Below, piece by piece: positions 9,934-19,975 of a DNA stretch of 64,000 bases. The notes under the pieces were generated by a model. The model was not told the DNA's origin. It did no database searches and saw only the letters and a list, made by a program, of their open reading frames with translations. Numbering within the stretch: the stretch's first letter is position 1; every line of letters starts with the position of its first letter. Made by a program: the position numbers and the translations under genes. Where the stretch lies: positions 806,001 to 870,000 of the forward strand of contig NZ_JAACJE010000001.1 of the NCBI RefSeq assembly GCF_010020825.1. The letters are read 5' to 3'. The DNA comes from Acidovorax sp. 210-6. GTDB taxonomy: Bacteria > Pseudomonadota > Gammaproteobacteria > Burkholderiales > Burkholderiaceae_C.

Positions 9934-9984
9934 GCTATTAAATTTATAGCTATTGACGCCCTTCAAATGGGTGCTAGAGCCCCA
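9934..9984 (+). repeat. Two-hairpin repeat copy A2
   Basis: First stem GCTAT.....ATAGC spans 9934-9950; the second is a short CGCCC/GGGTG stem (9957-9961 with 9969-9973), the variant also seen in copies A10 and A11. It fills the whole obgE-proB gap and ends at the proB start codon, so the proB ribosome-binding region lies within repeat sequence. Confidence 0.7.
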
Positions 9985-11136
9985 ATGAGCCAAGTAAAAA
10001 TATCGTCTGTGCTGCGGGATGCGCGCCGCATTGTGGTCAAGGTCGGTTCCAGTCTCGTCACCAACGAGGGCCGTGGGCTTGACGAAACTGCCATTGGAGA
10101 ATGGAGCCGTCAACTGGCCGCCTTGGTGCGCGGTGATGGAGTGCAGCGCCGCGAAGTCATCATGGTGTCCAGCGGTGCCATTGCCGAAGGCATGAAACGG
10201 CTGGGCTGGAGTCGGCGCCCGCGCGAGGTCCATGAATTGCAAGCCGCTGCCGCCGTGGGCCAGATGGGTCTGGCCCAAATGTACGAAACCAAGTTGCGCG
10301 AAAACGGTGTGGGCAGCGCCCAGGTGCTGCTCACCCATGCTGATCTGGCCGATCGCGAGCGCTACCTCAACGCACGTTCCACCTTGCTCACGTTGTTGAC
10401 CTTGGGAGTCGTTCCCGTCATCAATGAGAACGACACGGTGGTCAATGATGAAATCAAGTTTGGCGACAACGACACCCTGGGCGCCCTGGTGGCCAACCTG
10501 GTGGAAGCAGATGCGCTGGTCATCCTGACCGATCAGAAAGGGCTGTACACGGCCGATCCGCGCCGCGATCCGACTGCGCAGTTCGTGCATGAGGCACGGG
10601 CGGGCGACCTTGCGCTCGAAGACATGGCAGGAGGTGCGGGCTCCAGCATCGGCAAGGGCGGCATGATCACCAAGATCCTGGCGGCCAAGCGTGCAGCGGG
10701 CTCTGGCGCCTCCACGGTCATTGCCTGGGGGCGGGAGCACGATGTGCTGCTGCGTCTGGCCAGTGGAGAACCCATTGGTACCTTGCTGGTGGCGCAGACG
10801 GCCAAGACGCAGGCGCGCAAGCAATGGATGGCCGACCACCTGCAGTTGCGCGGAGCGGTGACCGTGGACGAAGGGGCTGCAGCCAAGCTGATCCGCGAGG
10901 GCAAGAGCCTGCTGCCCATCGGCATGACAGCGGTCGAGGGGGATTTCTCCCGGGGCGACGTGATTGCCGTGCGTGATCCTGCCGGGGGAGAGATCGCCCG
11001 CGGCCTGGCCAATTACGCCAGCGCCGAAGCCCGGCTGCTGTGCCGCAAACCCTCTTCGGAGTTTGAGGCACTACTGGGCTACACCGGCGAAGCCGAGATG
11101 GTGCACCGCGACAATCTGGTGCTCACCGGCCTCTGA
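9985..11136 (+). CDS. proB: Glutamate 5-kinase
   Basis: First enzyme of proline synthesis, phosphorylating L-glutamate. The 383-residue protein has the amino-acid kinase domain ([36 protein letters not shown]) and a C-terminal PUA domain (from about residue 285). The frame is open back to 9928 across the hairpin repeat, but the conserved sequence starts only after [13 protein letters not shown] therefore take the ATG at 9985. No Shine-Dalgarno sequence is obvious, since the repeat occupies that place. Confidence 0.95.
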   Translation: MSQVKISSVLRDARRIVVKVGSSLVTNEGRGLDETAIGEWSRQLAALVRGDGVQRREVIMVSSGAIAEGMKRLGWSRRPREVHELQAAAAVGQMGLAQMYETKLRENGVGSAQVLLTHADLADRERYLNARSTLLTLLTLGVVPVINENDTVVNDEIKFGDNDTLGALVANLVEADALVILTDQKGLYTADPRRDPTAQFVHEARAGDLALEDMAGGAGSSIGKGGMITKILAAKRAAGSGASTVIAWGREHDVLLRLASGEPIGTLLVAQTAKTQARKQWMADHLQLRGAVTVDEGAAAKLIREGKSLLPIGMTAVEGDFSRGDVIAVRDPAGGEIARGLANYASAEARLLCRKPSSEFEALLGYTGEAEMVHRDNLVLTGL

Positions 11137-11143
11137 AACAAGC

Positions 11144-11824
11144 TCAGTGCTGGCCGTGTGACTTTTCCCCGTCAGCGGAGAGTCCGGGCGCGGTGCCCGA
11201 GGGCGGTGTCGGATCGAAGGTGGCACCGGGCGGCAATTCCACTCCAGGGTGCAACAGCAACTGCCCACCGCGGTGCGGCGCGCTGGCGCCCGAGGCGGTA
11301 TCTTGATCCCTTGATCGCATGCTGCCGCGCAGGTAGCGGTTGCGGTGGTCCTGGCGTGGAATAAAGCGCGCCAACTCGGTCAGCGCCATTTCATAGACGC
11401 CGCGTTTGAACTCCACCACCACATCCAACGGAACCCAGTAATCGTTCCAACGCCAGGCGTCGAACTCTGGGTGGTCGGTGGCGCGCAGGTTCAGATCCCA
11501 ATCGTGGCCCAGCAACTGGAGCAGGAACCAGATTTGTTTCTGGCCCTTGTAATGTCCGCGCGCATCGCGGCGGATGTACCGGTCAGGCACCTCGTAGCGC
11601 AACCAATCCCGGGTGCGGGCCACCACGCGCACGTGGTCAGGCATCAGCCCCACCTCTTCGTGGAGCTCCCGGAACATCGCCTGTTCGGGGGATTCGCCCC
11701 GGTCGATGCCCCCTTGCGGGAACTGCCAGCTGTGGGTGCGGATGCGCTTGCCCCAGAACACCTGGTTCTTGTGGTTGAGCAGGATGATGCCGACGTTCGG
11801 CCGAAAGCCGTCCCGGTCAAGCAT
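11144..11824 (-). CDS. rppH: RNA pyrophosphohydrolase RppH
   Basis: A 226-residue Nudix hydrolase that removes pyrophosphate from 5' ends of mRNA and so starts decay. The family opening [15 protein letters not shown] and the WQFPQGGI segment are present, and the Nudix box reads GGIDRGE....[10 protein letters not shown]. The C-terminal 60 residues after FIPRQ are low-complexity and variable in the family. The gene is convergent with proB and divergent from proS, the typical betaproteobacterial arrangement. Confidence 0.93.
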   Translation of the reverse strand: MLDRDGFRPNVGIILLNHKNQVFWGKRIRTHSWQFPQGGIDRGESPEQAMFRELHEEVGLMPDHVRVVARTRDWLRYEVPDRYIRRDARGHYKGQKQIWFLLQLLGHDWDLNLRATDHPEFDAWRWNDYWVPLDVVVEFKRGVYEMALTELARFIPRQDHRNRYLRGSMRSRDQDTASGASAPHRGGQLLLHPGVELPPGATFDPTPPSGTAPGLSADGEKSHGQH

Positions 11825-11916
11825 AATCGAACCCCAAATTTTTAAACTGCATCCATTATGCACGCCGCTTGATGCGCGGCAAGTATGGTGCACCCCCCCC
11901 AGCCCGATTGCGTCCG

Positions 11917-13662
11917 ATGAAAGCCTCCCAGTTCTTCATTTCCACCCTCAAGGAAGCCCCCGCCGATGCCGAGGTGGTCAGCCACCAGCTCATGATGCGC
12001 GCCGGAATGATCAAGAAGCTCGCAGCTGGGGTCTATACCTACATGCCCATGGGCCTGCGCGTGATACAGAAGGTAGAAGCCATCGTGCGCGAGGAAATGA
12101 ACCGCGCTGGGGCGGTGGAACTGGCCATGCCCGTGGTGCAGCCCGCCGAGCTGTGGCAGGAGACCCGGCGCTTTGACACCATGGGCCCCGAGCTGCTGCG
12201 CATCCAGGACCGCCATGGCCGCGACTATGTCGTGCAGCCCACCAGCGAAGAAGTGGTCACTGACATCGCGCGCCAGGAACTGCGCAGCTACAAGCAGTTG
12301 CCGCGCAACTTCTACCAGATCCAGACCAAGTTCCGCGACGAACGCCGTCCGCGCTTTGGCCTGATGCGCGGGCGCGAGTTCACCATGAAGGACGCCTACA
12401 GCTTCGACCGCGACCTGGATGCCGCCAAGGCCAGTTACCAGGCCATGGCCCAGGCCTACCGGCGCATATTCGACCGCTTTGGCCTGCGCTACCGCGCCGT
12501 GGCAGCAGACTCGGGCGCCATCGGCGGCGACATGTCGGAAGAGTTCCAGGTGATTGCCGCCACGGGCGAAGACGCCATCGTCTACTGCCCCCAGAGCGAC
12601 TATGCCGCCAACATGGAAAAGGCCGAGGCCCTGGCGCCCCAGGGCCAGCGTCCAGCCGCTGCAGCGGCCATGCAAAAAGTACCCACGCCGGGCAAGAGCA
12701 CCTGCGCCGACGTGGCCGAACTGCTGGGCGTGCCCTTGCAGACCACGGTCAAGTCGCTGGTGCTGGCCACCGACGAGACCAATGCGCAGGGCGAGATCGT
12801 GCGCTCCCAGGTCTGGCTGCTGCTGCTGCGTGGCGACCACGACATGAACGAGATCAAGGTCTCCAAGGTGCCGGGGCTGGATGCGGGCTTGCGCTTTGCC
12901 ACGGTGGCCGAGATCGAGGCGCACTTCGGCTGCAAGCCCGGCTACCTGGGCCCCATCGGACTGAAGCAGGCCGTCAAGATTGTGGCCGACCGCGAGGTGG
13001 CCGTGATGGCCGACTGGATCTGCGGCGCCAATGCCGAGGATTTCCACCTCACCGGCGTGAACTGGGGGCGCGACCTGCCCGAACCCGCTGTGGTGGCCGA
13101 CTTGCGCAACGTGGTCGCGGGCGACCCCTCGCCCGATGGCAAGGGTGCGCTTGCCATCGAGCGCGGCATCGAGGTGGGGCATATCTTTGTGCTGGGCACC
13201 AAGTACAGCAAGGACATGAACGCAACCTTCCTGGACGAAAACGGCAAACCCCAGTTCTTCGAGATGGGTTGCTACGGCATCGGCATCACGCGCCTGCCCG
13301 CCGCTGCCATCGAGCAGAACCATGACGAGCGCGGCATCATCTGGCCCGACGCCATTGCGCCGTTCACCGTGGTGCTGTGCCCTATTTCGCCCGACCGCTT
13401 CCCTGAGGTGAAGGCCCAGGCCGAGGCCTTGTACGCCGGATTGCAGCAGGCGGGGGTGGACGTGATCCTCGACGACCGCTGCGAGCGCCCGGGCGTCATG
13501 TTCTCGGACTGGGAACTCATTGGCGTGCCGCACCGCATCACCATTGGCGATCGCGCCCTCAAGGAAGGTCAGGTCGAATACCAGCACCGCCGCGACGCCA
13601 GCGCCACCAAGGTGGCGGTGGCCGATGTACTGGCCCATGTCCTGGGCCGTCTGGCCCCATGA
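11917..13662 (+). CDS. proS: Prolyl-tRNA synthetase
   Basis: A 581-residue class II aminoacyl-tRNA synthetase of the bacterial type. Motif 2 ([19 protein letters not shown]) and motif 3 ([11 protein letters not shown]) flank a YbaK-like editing insertion at about residues 225-385, and the anticodon-binding domain is at the C-terminus. I took the ATG at 11917 (MKASQFF), where similarity normally begins, rather than an in-frame ATG 16 codons upstream. The stop codon overlaps the next gene's ATG. Confidence 0.96.
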   Translation: MKASQFFISTLKEAPADAEVVSHQLMMRAGMIKKLAAGVYTYMPMGLRVIQKVEAIVREEMNRAGAVELAMPVVQPAELWQETRRFDTMGPELLRIQDRHGRDYVVQPTSEEVVTDIARQELRSYKQLPRNFYQIQTKFRDERRPRFGLMRGREFTMKDAYSFDRDLDAAKASYQAMAQAYRRIFDRFGLRYRAVAADSGAIGGDMSEEFQVIAATGEDAIVYCPQSDYAANMEKAEALAPQGQRPAAAAAMQKVPTPGKSTCADVAELLGVPLQTTVKSLVLATDETNAQGEIVRSQVWLLLLRGDHDMNEIKVSKVPGLDAGLRFATVAEIEAHFGCKPGYLGPIGLKQAVKIVADREVAVMADWICGANAEDFHLTGVNWGRDLPEPAVVADLRNVVAGDPSPDGKGALAIERGIEVGHIFVLGTKYSKDMNATFLDENGKPQFFEMGCYGIGITRLPAAAIEQNHDERGIIWPDAIAPFTVVLCPISPDRFPEVKAQAEALYAGLQQAGVDVILDDRCERPGVMFSDWELIGVPHRITIGDRALKEGQVEYQHRRDASATKVAVADVLAHVLGRLAP

Positions 13663-14297
13663 CGCAGGGCATTGCCCGGCGCTCACTGGTGCTGGGTGGG
13701 GCCTTGGCCCCTGCCGCCTGGCTGGCGCTGCCGGGGGTGGCGCATGCGGGCGGGCAGATCGAAGAGCCGCTGATGGATTCGGTGCGCACCGCGCTGAGTT
13801 CGGCCATTGCCAACAGCGCGCCGCCCGAGCCCCAGTTCCCCACCACCGAGACCCGGATGCACTACTTGCGCTGGATGGGCGCCATGAGCAACCGTCTGCG
13901 GCGCCGCAAGCCCGACCTGGAGGTGAGGCGGGAGTTTCTTCAAACCGTATGGTACGAAAGCAAGCGTGCAGGTCTTGACGTGTCGCTGGTGCTCGGGTTG
14001 GTGCAGGTCGAAAGTGCGTTTCGAAAGTTTGCAGTCTCCAGTGTGGGCGCGCGCGGCTACATGCAGGTCATGCCGTTTTGGACGCGCCTGATCGGCGATG
14101 GTGACCCTGGCAAGCTGTTTCATATGCAGACCAACCTGCGCTTTGGCTGCGTCATCTTGCGCCACTACCTGGACCGCGAGCGCGGCGATCTTTACATGGC
14201 GCTGGGGCGCTACAACGGTAGCCGGGGCAAGCCGGCCTACCCCAATGCGGTGTTTGCCGCGCAGCGACACTGGATCTTTGATGACCGAGCGGGCTGA
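13659..14297 (+). CDS. Lytic transglycosylase domain protein
   Basis: A 212-residue exported protein of the soluble-lytic-transglycosylase (SLT) family, which cleaves peptidoglycan glycan strands. A signal peptide with an ARR start and a hydrophobic core occupies about residues 1-30, ending near AHAGG. The SLT domain follows: catalytic Glu in [20 protein letters not shown], then YMQVMPFW and the [10 protein letters not shown] segment. It overlaps proS by four bases (ATGA), so is cotranscribed. Its exact cellular role is not visible. Confidence 0.88.
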   Translation: MTQGIARRSLVLGGALAPAAWLALPGVAHAGGQIEEPLMDSVRTALSSAIANSAPPEPQFPTTETRMHYLRWMGAMSNRLRRRKPDLEVRREFLQTVWYESKRAGLDVSLVLGLVQVESAFRKFAVSSVGARGYMQVMPFWTRLIGDGDPGKLFHMQTNLRFGCVILRHYLDRERGDLYMALGRYNGSRGKPAYPNAVFAAQRHWIFDDRAG

Positions 14298-14345
14298 GCG
14301 ATAGCTATCTAGTCGTTGGTTTTGCCGACGATCAATATGGCGTGC
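14298..14345. other. Short gap with possible repeat remnant
   Basis: GATAGCTATC, a perfect palindrome, lies at 14301-14310 between two convergent genes. It resembles the end of the first stem of the dispersed hairpin family, but the second stem is missing. No clear terminator is seen. Confidence 0.25.
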
Positions 14346-15665
14346 TTACGCCGTTGGGGCTGAGGCAGCGGGTGTGCCCTCAGGGATGCGCGTGACCATC
14401 ACTTGGTCGATGCGGTAGCTGTCCACGTCGATCACCTCGAACTTGTAGCCGCCCCAGGCCACGGCGTCGGTGCGCTTGGGCACCCGGCGCAGCATGACCA
14501 TGAGAAAACCCGCAAGCGTCTCGTACTCCCCGGGGTGGGGCAGTTCGTCCAGGCCCAGTGCGCGTTGCACGTCATCGATGGCAGTGATGCCGTCGATGAG
14601 CCAGGAGTCCTGGTCGCGCTGCACGATCTGCTCTTCATCGAAGGGCGACACCAGGCCGCCCATCACGGTGCTCATCACATCGTTCAGCGTGACCACCCCT
14701 ACCACCAGGCTGTATTCGTTGACGATGACCGCAAAGTCCTCGTGCGCCTGACGGAACTGGGCCAGCACTTCGGACAGCGTCAGCCGATCGGGCACGATCA
14801 GCACCTTGCGCACCAGGCTGTCGTCCTTGAGCGAGATGGGCTGGTTGTTCAGCACGCGCTGGAACAGGTCCTTGGCGTCCACGTAGCCCACCACATGGTC
14901 GAGGTCGCCCTCGCACACCGGGTAGGTCGAGAAGGGCTCGGCCGCAATGCGCAGGCGGATCACCGCATCGCTCTCGTCGCGCACAAAGTAGGCGACACGT
15001 TCACGTGGCGACATGGCGCTGGAGACGGTGCGTGTGTCCAGCTCGAACACGTTGGTGATGACCTGTTGCTCGTCCACATCCAGCACCCCCGCGCGCGCGC
15101 CGGCTTCCATCATGGCCAGGATGTCCTCGGAGGTGACGCGTTCGTCACGCAGCGACGACAGGCCGAACAGACGGAACAGAGCGTCTGCGCAGCGGCTGTA
15201 GAGCCAGGCCACAGGCCGCAGCAAGACCATGCACCAAGCCATGGGGCCGGACAGGCGCATGGCCAGTTCCTCAGGCCGCGCCATACCCAGGCGCTTGGGG
15301 AACAGATCGGAAAACAGGATGAACAGCGAGGTGATGACCGTGAACGAGGCCAGAAAGCCCAGCGTCTGCGCAGTGGACGTCGGTAGCCACCAGGCCAGCA
15401 ATGCACTGAAATGCGGGCTCAGGGCGCCTTCGCCCACCACGCCGCCCAGAATGGCCACGGCGTTCTGCCCGATCTGCACCACCGTGAAGTAGTCGCCTGG
15501 CTGGTCTTGCACGCGCAGCACGCGTTCGGCGCGGGCATCGCCCTCATCGGCCAGCTGGCGCAGGCGCAGGCGCCGGGCCGCCGCGAGCGCGATTTCGGCC
15601 ATGGAAAAAAAAGCGCTGGCTGCAATCAGCAGCCCGATGAGCAGCAAGCTGGAACTCAGTGTCAT
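14346..15665 (-). CDS. CNNM/CorC-type transporter-associated protein with CBS domains
   Basis: A 439-residue membrane protein of the HlyC/CorC (UPF0053) family, implicated in Mg2+ or Co2+ efflux and resistance. An N-terminal CNNM domain with about four membrane segments (first at residues 5-25; SAFFSMAEIALAAARR is diagnostic) is followed by a paired CBS module (about 205-330) and a C-terminal CorC_HlyC domain. I take the ATG at 15665 (MTLSSSLL); the frame is open upstream but that part is unlike the family. A second member of the family lies at 18539. Confidence 0.85.
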   Translation of the reverse strand: MTLSSSLLLIGLLIAASAFFSMAEIALAAARRLRLRQLADEGDARAERVLRVQDQPGDYFTVVQIGQNAVAILGGVVGEGALSPHFSALLAWWLPTSTAQTLGFLASFTVITSLFILFSDLFPKRLGMARPEELAMRLSGPMAWCMVLLRPVAWLYSRCADALFRLFGLSSLRDERVTSEDILAMMEAGARAGVLDVDEQQVITNVFELDTRTVSSAMSPRERVAYFVRDESDAVIRLRIAAEPFSTYPVCEGDLDHVVGYVDAKDLFQRVLNNQPISLKDDSLVRKVLIVPDRLTLSEVLAQFRQAHEDFAVIVNEYSLVVGVVTLNDVMSTVMGGLVSPFDEEQIVQRDQDSWLIDGITAIDDVQRALGLDELPHPGEYETLAGFLMVMLRRVPKRTDAVAWGGYKFEVIDVDSYRIDQVMVTRIPEGTPAASAPTA

Positions 15666-16100
15666 GCATGTAGGAGGGGCGTGGCGCGCAGGCGCACAAT
15701 GGCTTGAGTGTATCTTTGCCGCCATAAACACCAGCCATGTCACCGGGATGGAACAGCTTGTGCATGCGTGCCACGGGCAGGCTGGTGTTTTGCAGAACAA
15801 GGCTATGGGTTGTCATGGCCATCTCCTGCAAGAAACACGCCCAAATTCAATCGCAGAAGTGCGGGAGGCTCAATGCCGGAAATGCCCGCTCAATCCTTGC
15901 TTGTTCGCTGCGATTGGCTTCGCCAAATGTCCGGTTTCGCATGATTGAAGGCCTGTTGGTGAAGAGGTGCGCGCTCTGTTGTGCCGTCATCTGAAATCAC
16001 AGGCGACAACATTCGTTGCGGCGTGGGGCTGACCCTCGCTAGAGTGAGGTCTTCAAGAGTCGGCACGATTTGATCGCACAGTGCGACAATACCAAGTTCA
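15666..16100. other. 435-base gap without a confident gene
   Basis: Several short open frames exist on both strands but none has a recognisable product. On the minus strand one begins at 15816 (MTTHSLVLQ) after CAGGAGATGGCC, a fair ribosome-binding site, but overlaps the CNNM gene out of frame. A weak hairpin GACCCTCGC/GTGAGGTC lies at about 16031-16052, just before rhlE, and could belong to its leader. Otherwise I see nothing definite. Confidence 0.4.
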
Positions 16101-17549
16101 ATGACCAGTTCTTTTTCCAATCTATCGCTGGCCGAGCCGCTGGCGCGCGCTGTGGCCGAAATGGGCTACGAGTCCATGACGCCCATCCAGGCGCAAGCTA
16201 TTCCCGTCGTGCTGACCGGCAAGGACGTGATGGGCGCAGCCCAGACCGGCACGGGAAAGACGGCAGCGTTTTCGCTGCCGCTGTTGCAGCGCCTGCTCAA
16301 GCACGAAAACAGTTCCACATCTCCCGCACGCCACCCGGTGCGCGCCTTGGTGCTGCTGCCCACGCGGGAGCTGGCCGACCAGGTGGCGCAGCAAATCGCG
16401 CTGTATGCCAAGTACACCAAGCTGCGCAGTACCGTGGTGTTCGGCGGCATGGACATGAAGCCCCAGACGCTGGAGCTGAAAAAGGGCGTTGAGGTACTGG
16501 TGGCCACACCAGGCCGTCTGCTGGACCACATTGAGGCCAAGAACGCCGTCCTCAACCAGGTCGAGTACGTGGTGCTTGACGAGGCCGACCGCATGCTGGA
16601 CATCGGCTTCCTGCCGGATCTGCAGCGTATCCTGAGCTACCTGCCCAAGCAGCGCACCACCTTGCTGTTCTCTGCCACCTTCTCGCCCGAGATCAAGCGG
16701 CTGGCGGGCAGCTACCTGCAAGACCCGATCACCATCGAGGTGGCGCGGCCGAACGAGACCGCGTCCACCGTCGAGCAGCATTTCTATAGCGCGAGCGACG
16801 AGGACAAGCGCCGCGCCGTGCACCAGGTGCTGCGCTCGCGTGAGATCAAGCAGGCCTTCATCTTCGTCAACAGCAAGTTGGGTTGTGCGCGCCTGGCACG
16901 CAGCCTGGAGCGCGAGGGCCTCAAGACGGCCGCGTTGCACGGCGACAAGAGCCAGGACGAGCGCCTCAAGGCGCTGGACGCCTTCAAGCAGGGCGCCGTC
17001 GATTTGCTGGTGTGCACCGACGTGGCCGCCCGCGGGCTGGACATCAAGGATGTGCCGGCGGTGTTTAATTTCGATGTGCCGTTCAATGCCGAGGACTATG
17101 TGCACCGCATCGGCCGCACGGGCCGCGCTGGCGCCTCGGGGCTGGCGGTGACCTTGGTGTCGGGCAGTGATGGGCGTCTGGTGGCGGACATCGAGAAACT
17201 GCTGAAGAAGAAGATCGAGATCGAGGCGCTGGAGTACGACGAGGACCGTCCGCGTGGCCGCATCAACGATGGGCGGCGCCATTGGCGTGATGCGGAGGGT
17301 GGCGGCGACGATTCGGTGGAGGGCAATGCCCGCGGCGAACGCGCAGCCCGCGCGCCGCGCAGCCCTTCGCGTTATGCGCCTGCGGCGCCGCGCGATCCGT
17401 TCTTCGAGCAACCCTATGAAACCCCGGCCGACGCACCCAAGCCTTCGTGGGAGGCTGCCGAGCGTCCGTCCACCGGGCGCGTGTCGCCCAACATCAAGCC
17501 CAAGCGCAAGGTGGCGGCATTGTTCAAGGCGCAAGATCCAGTGGCTTGA
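16101..17549 (+). CDS. rhlE: DEAD-box ATP-dependent RNA helicase RhlE
   Basis: A 482-residue DEAD-box helicase acting in RNA remodelling (ribosome assembly and decay in relatives). All core motifs are visible: Q motif (GYESMTPIQAQAIP), motif I AQTGTGKT, Ia PTRELADQ, II DEAD, III SAT, and the C-terminal helicase motifs ARGLDIKDV and HRIGRTGRAG. After residue 380 comes a variable basic, Ala/Pro-rich tail ending with KPKRKVAALFK. The assignment as RhlE rests on the N-terminal sequence and tail type. Confidence 0.92.
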   Translation: MTSSFSNLSLAEPLARAVAEMGYESMTPIQAQAIPVVLTGKDVMGAAQTGTGKTAAFSLPLLQRLLKHENSSTSPARHPVRALVLLPTRELADQVAQQIALYAKYTKLRSTVVFGGMDMKPQTLELKKGVEVLVATPGRLLDHIEAKNAVLNQVEYVVLDEADRMLDIGFLPDLQRILSYLPKQRTTLLFSATFSPEIKRLAGSYLQDPITIEVARPNETASTVEQHFYSASDEDKRRAVHQVLRSREIKQAFIFVNSKLGCARLARSLEREGLKTAALHGDKSQDERLKALDAFKQGAVDLLVCTDVAARGLDIKDVPAVFNFDVPFNAEDYVHRIGRTGRAGASGLAVTLVSGSDGRLVADIEKLLKKKIEIEALEYDEDRPRGRINDGRRHWRDAEGGGDDSVEGNARGERAARAPRSPSRYAPAAPRDPFFEQPYETPADAPKPSWEAAERPSTGRVSPNIKPKRKVAALFKAQDPVA

Positions 17550-17600
17550 TTTCTGAGGGGGCTTTGAGAGACTGCTGGCCGGGATCCAGTCAGCCACCCT

Positions 17601-17670
17601 AAAAAAGCACTCAAAACAGTTTCAAAGCCAATAAGGGTGAGCGCTAATAGCTATCAAAAGTATAGCGAAC
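17601..17670 (-). repeat. Two-hairpin repeat copy A3
   Basis: Read on the minus strand: GCTAT.CTTTTG.ATAGC (17650-17666) followed by a degenerate AGCGCT...  arm. It lies between rhlE and apaH, two convergent genes, and ends next to the apaH stop codon at 17672. Confidence 0.65.
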
Positions 17671-17671
17671 T

Positions 17672-18514
17672 TTAGCCGGGTCGCTGGGCCTGCGGGCACT
17701 TCACCTGCAGAATCTCGCGCTCGGCCAGCGTTGCGCCAAAGCGCACCGCGCTGAGCTTTCCGCCCCACACGCAGCCCGTGTCCAGCGCCAACAGATCTGG
17801 TCGGTTGAGCAGCCCCAGTGTGGACCAGTGCCCCACGGCCAGCAAGGTGCCTGCGGTGCGGCGGCCAGGCACGTCAAACCAGGGCAGCAGGCCTGCCGGA
17901 GCCTGGCTGGCCGATTCGGTGCTTTCAAAGTCCATCACGCCCTGCGGCGAGCAAAAGCGCAGCCGGGTCAGCGCATTGACCACCACACGCAGGCGGTCTG
18001 CGCCTTCCAGGTGCTCATGCCATTGATCGGGCTGGTTGCCGTACATCTGGTGCAGAAAGTCTGGCAGATCGTCGCTGCGCAGCACGGCATGCACTTCGCC
18101 CGCCAGACGCAGCACATCGGCGGCGCTCCAGGCGGGCAGGGCGCCTGCATGCAGCATCAGCAGGCGCTTGCCCGCATGCACATGTTCGCAGGCCAGGGGC
18201 TGCTGGCGCAGCCAGTGCAGCAGGGCTTCGCGGTCGCTGGCCTGCAGGATGCCATCCAATGTGTCGCGCCGCGATGGTTGGCGCACGCCTTGCGCCACGG
18301 CCAGCAGGTGCAGGTCGTGGTTGCCCAGCAGACAGCGCAGCGCACCCGCGTGCTGTATGCAGCGGCGCAGCACGGCGGCCGATTCTGGGCCGCGGTTGAC
18401 GAGGTCGCCCAGCAGGTACACCGTGTCGCGGCTGGGTGAGAAGCCCATCCGGTCCAGCAGGTGCTGCAGGGAAGTGTCGCAGCCCTGCACATCGCCAATA
18501 CAGTAAAGTGCCAT
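17672..18514 (-). CDS. apaH: Symmetrical bis(5'-nucleosyl)-tetraphosphatase ApaH
   Basis: A 280-residue calcineurin-like phosphoesterase that splits Ap4A to two ADP and can remove Np4 caps from RNA. The metal-binding motifs are GDVQG at the very N-terminus, GDLVNRGPES, and GNHD, then a distal MLHAG and GHWSTLG. Length agrees with the family. The start codon is only 24 bases from that of the divergent CNNM-type gene, so the two genes must share or overlap their control regions. Confidence 0.94.
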   Translation of the reverse strand: MALYCIGDVQGCDTSLQHLLDRMGFSPSRDTVYLLGDLVNRGPESAAVLRRCIQHAGALRCLLGNHDLHLLAVAQGVRQPSRRDTLDGILQASDREALLHWLRQQPLACEHVHAGKRLLMLHAGALPAWSAADVLRLAGEVHAVLRSDDLPDFLHQMYGNQPDQWHEHLEGADRLRVVVNALTRLRFCSPQGVMDFESTESASQAPAGLLPWFDVPGRRTAGTLLAVGHWSTLGLLNRPDLLALDTGCVWGGKLSAVRFGATLAEREILQVKCPQAQRPG

Positions 18515-18538
18515 GGTGATTTTTGTTACATCTGAAGC

Positions 18539-19828
18539 ATGGATTTTCTGCTGATTGCGTTCCTGACCCTGCTCAATGGCGTTTTCGCTATGTCCGAGAT
18601 GGCCCTGGCGTCGAGCCGCAAGGCGCGTTTGTCAGCCATGGCGCAAAGTGGTGACAAGGGCGCGCAGGCCGCATTGGGCCTGTTGGACAATCCTACGCAG
18701 TTCCTTTCATCGGTGCAGGTGGGCATCACTTCCATTGGCATGCTCAACGGCATCATCGGCGAGGCGGCGTTCAGTGACGATCTCATGCTGTGGTTGGCGG
18801 CACTGGGCATGCCAGAGCGGCCCGCCAGCATCACCGCCACTGCGCTGGTGGTGACCATCATTACGTTTGTCACCATCGTCTTTGGTGAACTGGTACCCAA
18901 GCGCATTGGGCAGTTGTACCCTGAAACCGTGTCGCGCTTTGTCGCCCGGCCCATGGCCTGGGTAGCGCATGCGGCCAAGCCCTTTGTGCGCTTGCTGTCG
19001 CTTTCTACACAGGGCGTGTTGGCTGTGCTGCGCGTAGACAACGACGCTGCACGCGCCGTGACCGAGGAAGAAATCGCCGCCAGTCTGGAGGAGGGGCGCG
19101 AGGCGGGTGTGATCGAGCAGCATGAACACCAGATGGTGCAGAACGTCTTCCGCCTTGACGACCGGCCGCTGACATCGCTGATGGTGCCGCGCAGTGATGT
19201 GCACTGGATCGACGCTGCATGCTCCGTAGCCCAGGCGCTGCAACAGGCCAGTGCAGGCAGCAGCACCGGGGCGCATTCGTGGTACCCGGTGTGTCGTGGT
19301 TCTCTGGATGAGGTGGTTGGTGTGATCAGTGTGGCGCGCCTGCTGGAGCTGGGCCCCCAGGAGCCCTTGCCTGTGGGGGCCCATGCCCAGGCCGCAGCCT
19401 TTCTGCCCGAGACCTTGAGTGGCATGGAGCTGCTGGAGCAGTTTCGCCAGCGTGCGGGACGCATGGTGTTCGTGGTGGATGAATACGGCGTGGTGCAAGG
19501 CCTGATGACGCCGCGCGATCTGCTCGAAGCCATCACCGGCGAATTGCAGCCTGGCACTCCGCGGGATGCCTGGGCTGTGCAGCGCGAGGATGGGAGCTGG
19601 TTGCTCGATGGCCTGGTCCCGGTGCCTGAACTCAAGGCGCGCCTGGATATTCGCGAATTGCCCGACGAGGACCGTGGACGCTATAACACCTTGGCTGGCC
19701 TGTTATTGGCCGAATCTGGGCACTTGCCCAGCGTGGGAGAGCGAATTGCGTGCGTGGGCTGGATATTCGAAGTGGTGGATCTGGACGGAAAACGCATTGA
19801 CAAGGTACTGGCCCTCAGGGAAAACTGA
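18539..19828 (+). CDS. CNNM/CorC-type membrane protein with CBS domains
   Basis: A 429-residue second member of the HlyC/CorC family in this window. The CNNM domain (about residues 1-190) starts MDFLLIAFLTLLNGVFAMSEMALASSRKARL, followed by QVGITSIGMLNGIIGEAAF and a FGELVPKRIG motif. Paired CBS domains cover about 210-330 and the CorC_HlyC domain about 345-425. Cation efflux or its regulation is the family inference. It differs clearly in sequence from the paralogue at 14346, so is not a recent duplicate. Confidence 0.85.
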   Translation: MDFLLIAFLTLLNGVFAMSEMALASSRKARLSAMAQSGDKGAQAALGLLDNPTQFLSSVQVGITSIGMLNGIIGEAAFSDDLMLWLAALGMPERPASITATALVVTIITFVTIVFGELVPKRIGQLYPETVSRFVARPMAWVAHAAKPFVRLLSLSTQGVLAVLRVDNDAARAVTEEEIAASLEEGREAGVIEQHEHQMVQNVFRLDDRPLTSLMVPRSDVHWIDAACSVAQALQQASAGSSTGAHSWYPVCRGSLDEVVGVISVARLLELGPQEPLPVGAHAQAAAFLPETLSGMELLEQFRQRAGRMVFVVDEYGVVQGLMTPRDLLEAITGELQPGTPRDAWAVQREDGSWLLDGLVPVPELKARLDIRELPDEDRGRYNTLAGLLLAESGHLPSVGERIACVGWIFEVVDLDGKRIDKVLALREN

Positions 19829-19911
19829 TCGCCCCAAAGGGTTAATTGATACGAATAATCGTTGAAATTCAAGGAATTTCAGGTTTTCAAGGATTGCGAT
19901 GCCGCGGTGGT

Positions 19912-19946
19912 TTGTTGAATAACAGCAACTCTGTATATAATCAGAG
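19912..19946 (+). promoter_or_regulatory. Promoter of the H-NS-like gene
   Basis: TTGTTG (19912-19917) and TATAAT (19936-19941) are spaced by 18 bases in a locally AT-rich stretch. The inverted repeat CTCTG/CAGAG (19929-19933, 19942-19946) straddles the -10 box and could be an operator. Confidence 0.55.
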
Positions 19947-19975
19947 CCGTCGTCCACTTCACCATCCACACCGCC

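Noticed and set aside
11842-13686. A 614-codon open frame antisense to proS
   Set aside because: Shadow of proS, whose class II motifs are clear on the plus strand.
15737-15994. An 85-codon open frame in the gap before rhlE
   Set aside because: Cys/Arg-rich with no ribosome-binding site and no recognisable domain; equally long frames exist on the other strand.
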